A stretch of 15,437 bases of DNA from DATGEP01 sp035310125. GTDB taxonomy: Bacteria; Chloroflexota; Ktedonobacteria; Ktedonobacterales; JADMIN01. The DNA is taken from contig DATGEP010000414.1 of NCBI GenBank assembly GCA_035310125.1, positions 1-15,437 of the forward strand. Direction: 5' to 3'. A program made the translations under genes and the position numbers. The first letter of the stretch is position 1; each line of letters begins with the position of its first letter. Below, piece by piece: positions 1 to 6,011 of the stretch. The notes below the pieces were generated by a model. It made no database searches and was not told the DNA's origin. It was given only the letters and a program-made list of their open reading frames with translations.

Positions 1-244
1 TGGACGTTTTGCTCTGCACGGCGGTCGAGGTCAACACCTTCACATCTTGCGCGCCGGATTTGACGAACGCCGACTGGATCTGCGTTGTGCTGACGGCATT
101 GGCGAAGCGCAGCGTGGCGGTGGTGCCGTTGGTGAAGTCAATGCCGAGGTTGAGGTGCCAGAAGATGAGCGCCAGCAAGCCGGGCACGATGACTACGCCT
201 GAGATGGCGAAGAAGATGTAGCGGTAACGAGTCAAATGAAACAC
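1..244 (-). CDS. secF: SecF, protein translocase subunit, N-terminal part (3' end outside window)
   Basis: SecF is an inner-membrane partner of SecD in the SecDF complex, which uses the proton gradient to pull proteins through SecYEG. Only the first 81 codons are in the window. The start is GTG at 244, three bases after the secD stop. It is preceded by a strong GGTGGAGGAG at 251-260, which lies inside the last codons of secD. The protein opens VFHLTRYRYIFF, followed by a first membrane helix (about residues 8-30) and then GIDFTNGT, the version here of the SecF signature GIDFTGGT. The Asn in place of the first Gly of the GG pair is a minor deviation. Tight spacing means translation is almost certainly coupled to secD. 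The family assignment is firm; completeness cannot be judged. Confidence 0.93.
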   Translation of the reverse strand, partial: MFHLTRYRYIFFAISGVVIVPGLLALIFWHLNLGIDFTNGTTATLRFANAVSTTQIQSAFVKSGAQDVKVLTSTAVQSKTS

Positions 245-247
245 GAT

Positions 248-1828
248 CTACTCCTCCACCTCATCAGATGTGCTGGGCGAGTGGGAGCTGCTGGCGGGAA
301 CGCGGCCATTGGCGGTGTTGCCGACGCGCTCCAGCGTCTCGCTGTCTTCTGTCTCATCGGCCTCTTCGTCTTCAGCCTCATCCAGAGCCGCGACGGGCTT
401 GCTGGGGGCGATGACTGAGCCGGCGGCCAGCCGGCTTGCGGCAACGCGGGAGGTCGGGCGGTTGTAGCGCGAGACCGGGAGCGCGGCCTTAGAGAGACCA
501 TAGAGTGCGGGATGGGTGGCAATGCCGGTCGGCACAAGCAGGTTCAGGAAGTTGCGTGTGACAACGACGGCGGTAAAGAGGCTGATGGCGACGCCGACGA
601 AGAGGTTCACCGCGAAGCCGACGATGATCTCGGCGCCGAAGTTACTGCCGAACCAGTACAAAATGGCGCAGGTGATCATGGTGGAGGCGTTCGAGTCGCG
701 GATGGAAGGCCAGGCGCGTTTGAAGCCGATATCCACCGCGGCGTTCATCGTTCTACCCGCGCGTAACTCTTCTTTCACGCGCTCAAAGATGAGCACGTTG
801 GCGTCCACCGCCATACCGATGGTCAGGATGACGGCGGCGATACCAGGGAGCGAGAGCGTGACGCCGAGGAACTTGATGACCGCGAACAGGAACAGCGCAT
901 AGAGCAGCAGGGCAATGTCGGCGAGGAGGCCGGGCAGGCGATAGTAGATGAGCATGAACAGCACAACCATGCCGAGGCCGATGATGGCGGCACGGATGCT
1001 GAGCTGCAACGCTTCCTGGCCGAGGGTGGGGGCAAGCTGCTGCTCACTGGCAACCGTCAGCGGAGCGGGCAGAGCGCCGTACTTGAGCTGTGTCGCGAGA
1101 TCCTGCGCGGTTTGGGTGTTGGGAAGGCCGGTGATCTGGCCGTTGCCGTCAATCTCGGACTGAATGGTGGCCGATTCGATGACAGCGTCATCGAGGGTGA
1201 CGGTGAGGAACTGCCCGATGTGGTTGCGGGTGTAGGTGCCAAACTGACCCTTGGCGTTACCGGCGAAGGCGAAGGTGACAATCGGCTGGCCGGTCTGGGA
1301 GTCAAGTCCGGCGCTGATCTGATTGGCGTCGAGCTGGCTGCCGGTGAAGACGATTTTGTACTGGCCGGCGCCGCACTTGACGGTGCAGGTCTGACCCTTG
1401 ACACTGGTGCCAGGAGCAACAAACTGGCCGCCGGTATCAATGATATTCATCTGGCCGGTCTTACCGATCAGCTGAATAGCCTGCGTGTCGCTGGTGAGGC
1501 CAGGCAGATCTATGAGGATGCGGTTGCCGTTTTCCTGGCGGACGACGGCATCGTTGACGGCGAGACCCTTGGCGACGCGCTGCTGCACGTTGTTGATGAG
1601 CGCGTTCATGTACTGCGATGGATCGCACTTGGGCTTGTCCGACGGACATCCGGCCTGCATGACAAGCTCGATGCCGCCCTGGAGGTCTAACCCCTGCTTG
1701 ACTGTGAGGTCGTTGTGGTAGCCGCCGATGGTGATGCTAGGACTGCGGCCAAAGCCGAAGTCCACGAACCAGGCGCCTGCGCCTAACAGTACGATGAACA
1801 GGAGGAAGACAACGGTGCCACGACGCAT
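248..1828 (-). CDS. secD: SecD, protein translocase subunit
   Basis: SecD works with SecF in late, proton-driven steps of Sec export across the cytoplasmic membrane. The 526-residue protein has TM1 at about 5-23, then the D1 signature QGLDLQGGIELV (45-56). The periplasmic P1 region ends in LPAPLTV (253-259), and five membrane helices follow between about 275 and 432. The family core GMAVDANVLIFERVKEEL (338-355) includes D342, equivalent to the proton-relay Asp. The last ~90 residues form an unusual cytoplasmic tail rich in Asp, Glu, Ser and Thr, absent from short SecD proteins. Upstream a GGGAAGG at 1835-1841 supports the ATG; a stronger AGGAGG at 1850-1855 is 21 bases away, too far for normal use. 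No yajC lies upstream. secD and secF are separate genes here, unlike fused SecDF. Confidence 0.96.
   Translation of the reverse strand: MRRGTVVFLLFIVLLGAGAWFVDFGFGRSPSITIGGYHNDLTVKQGLDLQGGIELVMQAGCPSDKPKCDPSQYMNALINNVQQRVAKGLAVNDAVVRQENGNRILIDLPGLTSDTQAIQLIGKTGQMNIIDTGGQFVAPGTSVKGQTCTVKCGAGQYKIVFTGSQLDANQISAGLDSQTGQPIVTFAFAGNAKGQFGTYTRNHIGQFLTVTLDDAVIESATIQSEIDGNGQITGLPNTQTAQDLATQLKYGALPAPLTVASEQQLAPTLGQEALQLSIRAAIIGLGMVVLFMLIYYRLPGLLADIALLLYALFLFAVIKFLGVTLSLPGIAAVILTIGMAVDANVLIFERVKEELRAGRTMNAAVDIGFKRAWPSIRDSNASTMITCAILYWFGSNFGAEIIVGFAVNLFVGVAISLFTAVVVTRNFLNLLVPTGIATHPALYGLSKAALPVSRYNRPTSRVAASRLAAGSVIAPSKPVAALDEAEDEEADETEDSETLERVGNTANGRVPASSSHSPSTSDEVEE
251..260 (-). promoter_or_regulatory. 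Ribosome binding site of secF, inside the end of secD
   Basis: GGTGGAGGAG, read on the minus strand, ends six bases before the secF GTG start. It decides that start over any internal ATG. Because it sits in secD coding sequence just before the stop, ribosomes finishing secD would expose or reuse it. Confidence 0.75.
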
Positions 1829-1841
1829 GGAAAGCCTTCCC

Positions 1842-1916
1842 TCACTTTTCCTCCTGGGATCCGGCGAGACTCAACCCCACCACCACATGCCGCCCCAGGG
1901 ATCTGCCAGCCGGCAT
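1842..1916 (-). CDS. Possible 24-codon leader ORF upstream of secD
   Basis: An ATG at 1916 opens a 24-residue frame that ends 13 bases before the secD start. It begins MPAGRSLGRHVVVGLSLAG: two Arg and a His, then a short hydrophobic run, and a polar SQEEK end. That pattern vaguely resembles a signal sequence, which is suggestive in front of secDF because known leader peptides (SecM, VemP) sense Sec activity. However, there is no good ribosome binding site before the ATG, and the peptide is far shorter than known arrest peptides. It could easily be chance. It lies within the transcript expected from the promoter at 1978-2006. Confidence 0.2.
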   Translation of the reverse strand: MPAGRSLGRHVVVGLSLAGSQEEK

Positions 1917-1919
1917 GTG
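1884..1919 (-). promoter_or_regulatory. Hairpin in the secD 5' leader
   Basis: CACATGCCG at 1884-1892 and CGGCATGTG at 1911-1919 form a perfect 9-bp inverted repeat with an 18-base loop. In the minus-strand transcript it lies about 50 bases after the predicted transcription start and ends roughly 55 bases before secD. There is no T-run after it, so it is not a typical terminator. It covers the start of the possible leader ORF. Confidence 0.5.
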
Positions 1920-1977
1920 CGCCGCATCAGAGAAGAGGCGACATGCAAGATGCGAAATAACGGACGATATCAAACGC

Positions 1978-2006
1978 AGTATAGACGACCTCCGTACCGG
2001 TGTCAA
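1978..2006 (-). promoter_or_regulatory. Predicted sigma-70 promoter of secDF
   Basis: On the minus strand, TTGACA (2001-2006) is followed by exactly 17 bases and TATACT (1978-1983). This is a near-consensus housekeeping promoter. It would start transcription near 1971 and give a leader of about 140 bases ahead of secD. GTACCGG (1994-2000) and CCGGTAC (2012-2018) form a perfect inverted repeat on either side of the -35 box, so the site may also be an operator. Confidence 0.8.
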
Positions 2007-2018
2007 TTTTGCCGGTAC
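1994..2018. repeat. Inverted repeat around the secDF -35 box (possible operator)
   Basis: GTACCGG and its exact complement CCGGTAC are separated by 11 bases that contain TTGACA of the minus-strand promoter. A centre-to-centre distance of 18 bases fits a dimeric regulator bound to one DNA face. No regulator gene is nearby in this window, so the operator role is inference from position and symmetry. Confidence 0.45.
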
Positions 2019-2282
2019 ACGCCGAAACCGCTTGTTATCAGGACCGAGGGCATATTGTCGCGGCGATACCAGTCTCTTCCGCGATGGCGAGAAGGGCCGG
2101 GCAGATGGGGACTGTACCAGCGAATACGCGCGCGCCTGATGTGTGCGGGTGCTATGGGGTTTCTCGCGTCTATGCCGCACCTGATGCAAGACGTGCGAGC
2201 CGGGACGGCGGCTACATATCGCGAAGAAGTGTCCCTACGCATGGCGCCAGCGGAGTAGTGTAGCGCCGGTTCTATCACAAAC

Positions 2283-2316
2283 GGGCGTCCGCCGGACGCC
2301 CCCAACTCGTGGGGGC
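2283..2316 (+). promoter_or_regulatory. Two overlapping, mutually exclusive hairpins before the acyl-CoA dehydrogenase gene
   Basis: GGGCGTCC (2283-2290) pairs with GGACGCCC (2294-2301) across a 3-base loop. GCCCCC (2298-2303) pairs with GGGGGC (2311-2316) across a 7-base loop. They share 2298-2301, so only one can form fully at a time. No T-run follows either. It may be leader RNA of the downstream gene or an unrelated palindrome. Confidence 0.4.
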
Positions 2317-2395
2317 AAGCGGGGATGGAAGAAGTTGCGAATCCATGCCACAATTTGGGGTGCTGATGTCTGTTTGAGAAAGGATGAGAACGCCG

Positions 2396-3550
2396 ATGTT
2401 CTTCCGACTCACCGATGAGCAACAAGAGATACGCGATCTGGTGCGGAAGTTCGCGCAGAATGAAATCGCGCCCAACGCCGAGCGATGGGACGAAGAGGGC
2501 ATCTTTCCCGAAGGATTGCCGCGCCAGATGGGCGAGATTGGACTGGCGGGCATGTTCGTCCCTGAAGAGCTGGGCGGCTCTCAGCTTTCGCGCCTCACGG
2601 CGGCGCTGCTGCTGGAGGAGGTGGGGAAGGCGGACATGTCAACCGCCGTCTGGCTCTCAGTACACAATATGGTCACGGGATTGGTCAACAAGTTCGGCAA
2701 TGAGGAGCAGCGCAACCGCTGGGTTCCGCGGTTGAGCGCGGGCGAGCTATTGGGCGCGTTTAGCCTGAGCGAGGCCCACGCCGGCTCCGATGCCGCTAAT
2801 GTTCGCTGTCTGGCGCGACGTGAAGGCGATACGTATGTCGTGAATGGGTCGAAGTATTGGGTGTCGAGCGCGGGCGTCGCGGATGTGTATGCGGTTATGG
2901 TGCGCACCGACGAAAAAGCGGGATCGCGCGGGATCACAACGCTGCTGGTGGAGAAGGAGACGCCGGGGTTCAGCATTGGCAAGGTTGAGCGGAAGATGGG
3001 GCTGCACTCCAGCCCGACCGGCGAGCTGGTTTTCGAGAATTGCCGGGTGTCCACGAGCAACCGTCTTGGAGAAGAAGGTGACGGGCTGCGTATCGCGCTT
3101 TCGTCACTTGACGGTGGACGCATCAACATTGGCGCAATCGCTACGGGTGTGGCGCAGGCCGCACTGGACGTTGCTATGCGCTATGCCCAGGAGCGTATGG
3201 CGTTCGGCAAGCCCATTGGGGCATTCGAGGGCATGCAGTTTCTGCTGGCGGACATGGCGATGAAGGTGGAGGCGTCGCGGTTGATGGTTTACGAAGCGGG
3301 CTTCAAGATGGATGAGGGTGAGTCGCCCAGCCTGTATGCCGCGATGGCCAAGTGCTTCGCGACCGATGCCGCCATGCAAGTGACCACCGACGCCGTACAG
3401 GTGCTCGGCGGCGCGGGCTACGTGCGTGATTGGCCGGTCGAGCGCTACATGCGCGATGTCAAGGCGGCGCAAATCTTCGAGGGCACAAACCAGATTCAGC
3501 GGCTCGTGGTTGCGCGGGCGCTGCTGGGAGAGGTAGCCACGCAGCGCTAG
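2396..3550 (+). CDS. Acyl-CoA dehydrogenase (FAD-dependent)
   Basis: Catalyses alpha,beta-dehydrogenation of an acyl-CoA, passing electrons to ETF, in fatty-acid or branched-chain amino-acid breakdown in the cytoplasm. With the ATG at 2396 it has 384 residues, the usual length. It starts MFFRLTDEQQEIRD, as family members do. Signature one is AFSLSEAHAGSDAAN (121-135). Signature two runs from QVLGGAGY (335-342) to FEGTNQIQR (361-369), where E362 is the expected catalytic base of short/medium-chain types. An in-frame ATG at 2384 is possible, but its AGAAAGG touches the start codon; AGGA at 2381-2384 suits 2396 better. It appears monocistronic: a promoter follows directly. Chain length and substrate (butyryl, isobutyryl, glutaryl types) cannot be told from sequence alone. 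No ETF genes are in view. Confidence 0.95.
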   Translation: MFFRLTDEQQEIRDLVRKFAQNEIAPNAERWDEEGIFPEGLPRQMGEIGLAGMFVPEELGGSQLSRLTAALLLEEVGKADMSTAVWLSVHNMVTGLVNKFGNEEQRNRWVPRLSAGELLGAFSLSEAHAGSDAANVRCLARREGDTYVVNGSKYWVSSAGVADVYAVMVRTDEKAGSRGITTLLVEKETPGFSIGKVERKMGLHSSPTGELVFENCRVSTSNRLGEEGDGLRIALSSLDGGRINIGAIATGVAQAALDVAMRYAQERMAFGKPIGAFEGMQFLLADMAMKVEASRLMVYEAGFKMDEGESPSLYAAMAKCFATDAAMQVTTDAVQVLGGAGYVRDWPVERYMRDVKAAQIFEGTNQIQRLVVARALLGEVATQR

Positions 3551-3554
3551 GTCG

Positions 3555-3583
3555 TTGTGCGAAGCTGAGCGTTCCGGTATAAT
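3555..3583 (+). promoter_or_regulatory. Predicted promoter of the histidine kinase gene
   Basis: TTGTGC (3555-3560), 17 bases, then a perfect TATAAT (3578-3583). Transcription would start near 3590, giving a leader of about 170 bases before the kinase ATG. It lies immediately after the dehydrogenase stop codon, so the kinase has its own start signal. Confidence 0.7.
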
Positions 3584-3607
3584 GGCGTGGATTCGCGTGG
3601 GACGGCG

Positions 3608-3706
3608 GCGCGACTGCTACCAAGTCTGGGTAGGTGCTCGCGGCCTTGAAAGGTCGGCGCACGGGACGGGAGGCGGGCTGAAGCCCGTGGCGAAGGCCAA
3701 CGTCCC
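3608..3706 (+). ncRNA. Structured leader RNA candidate: two tandem three-way junctions
   Basis: Module 1 (3608-3660): GCGC closes with GCGC (3657-3660) around CTACC/GGTAG (3617-3621 with 3629-3633) and GGCC/GGTC (3642-3645 with 3652-3655, one G-U pair). Module 2 (3663-3706): GGGACG closes with CGTCCC around CGGGC-TGAA-GCCCG (3674-3687) and TGGC-GAAG-GCCA (3688-3699), with few unpaired bases. The element lies between a good promoter and the kinase start. I do not recognise a known riboswitch class, and the T-box core is absent. GC-rich DNA folds easily, and the CGGGC-TGAA-GCCCG part could instead be a dispersed palindromic repeat. Confidence 0.4.
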
Positions 3707-3732
3707 ACCTGGAGCTGGTATGAAACGGTCGT

Positions 3733-3761
3733 GGCGCCATTCCACCGGGAGAATGTGCGCC
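3733..3761 (+). promoter_or_regulatory. Hairpin over the kinase ribosome binding region
   Basis: GGCGC plus CATTC (3733-3742) pairs with GAATG plus GCGCC (3751-3755, 3757-3761), with a single bulged T and an 8-base loop. It ends one base before the ATG at 3763. The only purine-rich ribosome binding sequence, GGGAG (3747-3751), lies in the loop and the first stem base. Folding would hinder initiation, so this could be the expression switch for the leader RNA. Confidence 0.45.
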
Positions 3762-3762
3762 C

Positions 3763-5115
3763 ATGACGATAGAACCCATTCCAGCCAGCCTGCCATTGGA
3801 GGCTGTCACGCTTATCGCGCAGCTGCGCCGGGAGAATGAGCGGCTGCAAAGTCGCAACAGCCACCTCGACGACCAGGTGCGGGCGCTGCTCGTGCTTCAG
3901 AGCATCGCGAATACACTGAGCGCGGAGCTGAATCTGGCGCCATTGCTGCGCCGTGTGGCCGCAGCAGCGCTCAAGCTCACCTCCGCGCAGGCGAGTATGG
4001 TCTATCTGCTCGATTCCACCCGCACGTCGCTGATCGCGGAAGCCGTTGAAAACGAGCAGACGGCGGCGACCAGTGGGTCTTTCGCCGCACTGGGGCATCC
4101 CGGCAACTCCAGACCTGGCGCGCTCACGGCAAACGAGGATGATGGGTATAAGCCGCGCATCGGGCTGGATAATGGCGTGGCGGGCTGGGTCGCGGCAACG
4201 GGGTCGGTCGTGCTCATCGCCGAAACAGCGGGCGATCTTCGCTTCTCACCGCAGGCGCTCGCTGTGGATGCCGGATTGCTGGGGGTGGTACCACACAGTC
4301 TCGTCGCCGTGCCGATGGTGTTCAAGGGCGATGTGACGGGCGTGCTGGAGGTGGCGCAGACGACCGGGGGGGCGGGGTTTGACGCCAGCAGCCTGGATCT
4401 CATGCGCACCCTCGGCGCTCAGGCCGCCACCGCCGTCGCCAATGCGCAGCTCTACCAGGGTTTGCGTGCGGAACGCGACCTCATCATCGAGACGCAGGAG
4501 GATGAGCGCAAACGCATCAGCCGCGAGCTGCACGATGGTCCCGCGCAGGTGCTCGCCCAGATCGCGATGTCGCTCGAATTCGCGGTGCGGCTGGCCGCCG
4601 AAGAGCCGGACCGGCTCATTCCTGAGCTACGCGAGCTGCGCGAGCGGACCATCAGCACGACCCGCGACATTCGCAACCTGCTCTTTGATCTGCGTCCGCT
4701 GGTGCTGGATGCGGAGAACGGCGGCCTGGTCGCCGCGATGGAGCATTTCCTCGAACGCTTCCAGGATACCTCCGGTCCGCAGATACATCTGAATGCGGAG
4801 TATGCGAGCCGGCTTTCGCACAATGCCGAGCTGACCGTGTTCGCCATCCTCCAGGAGGCGGTGAATAATGTTCTGAAGCATGCCCACGCGCAGAACTGCT
4901 GGATCGAGATTCGCGAGCCGGAGGGATGGTTTGTCGCGACAATTCGCGACGACGGCGCGGGGTTCGATGTCAATCAGGTGCGTGATGACTATGCGAGCCG
5001 CGGTAGCTGGGGGTTGCTCAGCATGTCGGAGCGCGCGGCGCTGATCGAAGCACGGCTCAATATCGCCTCGCATCCCGGCGGCGGGACCGTCACGACGCTT
5101 GAGGTGCCGCGTTGA
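3763..5115 (+). CDS. Soluble GAF-domain sensor histidine kinase, NarL-type (HisKA_3/HATPase_c)
   Basis: Cytoplasmic two-component sensor of 450 residues with no membrane segment. Residues about 14-45 form a coiled coil rich in Arg, Glu and Gln. A GAF domain spans about 45-230 (ends in AAATAVANAQL-like helix) and would bind a small ligand or redox cofactor. The dimerisation/phosphoacceptor domain HisKA_3 has ERKRISRELHDGPAQ, with H257 as the phosphorylated residue. The ATPase domain has an N box (LQEAVNNVLKHA, 363-374), a G1 box (DDGAGF, 396-401) and a G2 region (GSWGLLSMSERA, 414-425). All catalytic parts are present. Such kinases (DegS, LiaS, NreB groups) pair with LuxR-type regulators, but none lies adjacent, so it is an orphan here. 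Own promoter and structured leader upstream. The signal is unknown. Confidence 0.94.
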   Translation: MTIEPIPASLPLEAVTLIAQLRRENERLQSRNSHLDDQVRALLVLQSIANTLSAELNLAPLLRRVAAAALKLTSAQASMVYLLDSTRTSLIAEAVENEQTAATSGSFAALGHPGNSRPGALTANEDDGYKPRIGLDNGVAGWVAATGSVVLIAETAGDLRFSPQALAVDAGLLGVVPHSLVAVPMVFKGDVTGVLEVAQTTGGAGFDASSLDLMRTLGAQAATAVANAQLYQGLRAERDLIIETQEDERKRISRELHDGPAQVLAQIAMSLEFAVRLAAEEPDRLIPELRELRERTISTTRDIRNLLFDLRPLVLDAENGGLVAAMEHFLERFQDTSGPQIHLNAEYASRLSHNAELTVFAILQEAVNNVLKHAHAQNCWIEIREPEGWFVATIRDDGAGFDVNQVRDDYASRGSWGLLSMSERAALIEARLNIASHPGGGTVTTLEVPR

Positions 5116-5141
5116 CCGGCTCAAAGCGCCTATGCTACACT
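5112..5141 (+). promoter_or_regulatory. Predicted promoter of the ferredoxin-like gene
   Basis: TTGACC (5112-5117), overlapping the kinase stop codon, then 18 bases and TACACT (5136-5141). Transcription would start near 5148, about 107 bases before the GTG start at 5256. The leader contains a small GGGGC/GCCCC hairpin (5196-5200 with 5211-5215). Confidence 0.55.
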
Positions 5142-5255
5142 TCGTTGTAGTCTCGGCGTCGTACGCTCACTTGCACATGCATCGCTTACGCATCAGGGGC
5201 CGGGTGATTAGCCCCGGACGCTGTTCGGTACAGTACACAGACAGGAAGTGGATCC

Positions 5256-5588
5256 GTGCCAAAGGTCACCTTCGTCAATGAGAAACGCACTATCGAAGTG
5301 GAGCCGGGCGCTTCGCTGCGATACGCCGCGCTCGAAAACAACGTGCCGCTCTATTGTATGTGGTTTGGTCTTTCGAAGATTGCCAATTGCCACGGCAACG
5401 GCCTTTGCTGGACGGATCGGGTGCGAGTCTCGCCCGCCAGCGCCATTACGCCGCGCACGCCGCTGGAAAAGGCCATGAACAATGTCGGCACCCTCAAGAA
5501 GAATCGCGACCCGCGCGTTCGCCTTGCCTGTCAGGTGCAGGTGTGGGAAGACTGCGAAGTCGTGACGCGCTGCAAGGTGCGTAAGTAG
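5256..5588 (+). CDS. [2Fe-2S] ferredoxin-like protein with an altered cluster motif
   Basis: A 110-residue electron-transfer-type protein of the beta-grasp ferredoxin fold. It starts MPKVTFVNEKRTIEVEPG and has VPLY near 30-33, as in this family. The usual loop C-x5-C-x2-C reads C45-HGNGL-C51-WT-D54: the third cysteine is Asp (codon GAT). The fourth, in RLACQV, is present at C92. Extra cysteines occur at C34, C100 and C106. It may bind a cluster with Asp or C34 as ligand, or may have lost it. The GTG start has AGGAAG seven bases upstream (5243-5248). It has its own promoter and is followed 25 bases later by a small gene, probably cotranscribed. The redox partner is unknown. Fold call is firm; electron-transfer function is uncertain. 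Confidence 0.85.
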   Translation: MPKVTFVNEKRTIEVEPGASLRYAALENNVPLYCMWFGLSKIANCHGNGLCWTDRVRVSPASAITPRTPLEKAMNNVGTLKKNRDPRVRLACQVQVWEDCEVVTRCKVRK

Positions 5589-5613
5589 GCACCCATCACA
5601 GGAGTACAATTCT

Positions 5614-5835
5614 ATGCGTCTTGATCGCGTGTACAGCGAAGGCGAGGCGCAGGTAGCGCTCCAGCGGATGGGCTTTGACGTTCATCCCGCGCCGATGCGG
5701 CCTGGTCTCTATGAGATTGCGCATCCGGCGCTCGGCGGGGAGCGAACCTGCACGGTTGACCAGATGTGTTTTTTTGCTGAAGGCGCCTCCGCCGCCGAAC
5801 AGCTTGTGCGTCAGGGTGCCGCACGGCCGGTGTAG
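5614..5835 (+). CDS. Small protein of unknown function (73 residues)
   Basis: I do not recognise this family. ATG at 5614 has GGAG nine bases upstream (ACAGGAG at about 5599-5605), and the gene follows the ferredoxin-like gene by 25 bases, so the two are likely one operon. The protein is soluble, with no membrane segment or signal peptide. It has two cysteines seven positions apart, in ERTCTVDQMCFF near residues 44-55, and a hydrophilic start (MRLDRVYSEGEAQ). Codon use matches its neighbours. Its place suggests a role with the altered ferredoxin, but that is inference from neighbourhood only. It could also be an unrelated short gene. Confidence 0.65.
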   Translation: MRLDRVYSEGEAQVALQRMGFDVHPAPMRPGLYEIAHPALGGERTCTVDQMCFFAEGASAAEQLVRQGAARPV

Positions 5836-5840
5836 GAAAC

Positions 5841-5880
5841 CTCACCCCCGACCCCTCTCCCATAGGGAGAGGGGAGCTAC
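5841..5880. repeat. Palindromic intergenic element (probable dispersed repeat or terminator)
   Basis: CTCACCCCCGA leads into CCCCTCTCCC (5852-5861), three bases, and the exact complement GGGAGAGGGG (5865-5874). Ten perfect GC-rich base pairs with a tight loop could end transcription of the ferredoxin operon, although no T-run follows. From memory, very similar elements are scattered between genes in several bacterial genomes, so it may be a REP-like repeat. Copy number cannot be checked here. Confidence 0.6.
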
Positions 5881-6011
5881 GGACCATCACCTCTGGCGGG
5901 CGCGGCAGACAGCGCCCCTCCCGCATCCACGGCATACGGCGGGCGCAGCGGGCAGCGTAGGCGGAAGGCCGTCGGCGCCCCTATGAAGTCGCGGGCGATG
6001 GAGGGGTCGAG

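Larger units (their letters stand above)
1829..2395. other. Long divergent intergenic region between secD and the acyl-CoA dehydrogenase gene
   Basis: About 570 bases without a convincing gene. The left third holds the secDF promoter and leader. The right end holds two overlapping hairpins (2283-2316) and the start region of the dehydrogenase gene. In roughly 2020-2280 I see no recognisable RNA gene, no clear plus-strand promoter and no protein-like frame. The frames that exist have no family features and no ribosome binding sites. Confidence 0.6.

Noticed and set aside
1801..1845. GTG start four bases after AGGAGG (1850-1855), out of frame with secD
   Set aside because: The frame is only about 20 codons, Cys/Ser-rich, and overlaps the secD start. 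Kept only as a note on the odd distance of this strong ribosome site from secD.
2003..2425. 140-codon minus-strand frame upstream of secD
   Set aside because: Overlaps the secDF promoter and the dehydrogenase start, has no ribosome binding site or family features, and has a composition like non-coding DNA.
3555..3839. 94-codon plus-strand frame across the kinase leader
   Set aside because: It starts inside the promoter, overlaps the kinase start in another frame, and the region is better explained as leader RNA.
4452..4973. 173-codon frame antisense to the kinase
   Set aside because: Ser/Arg-rich translation typical of antisense frames in GC-rich genes; no motif.
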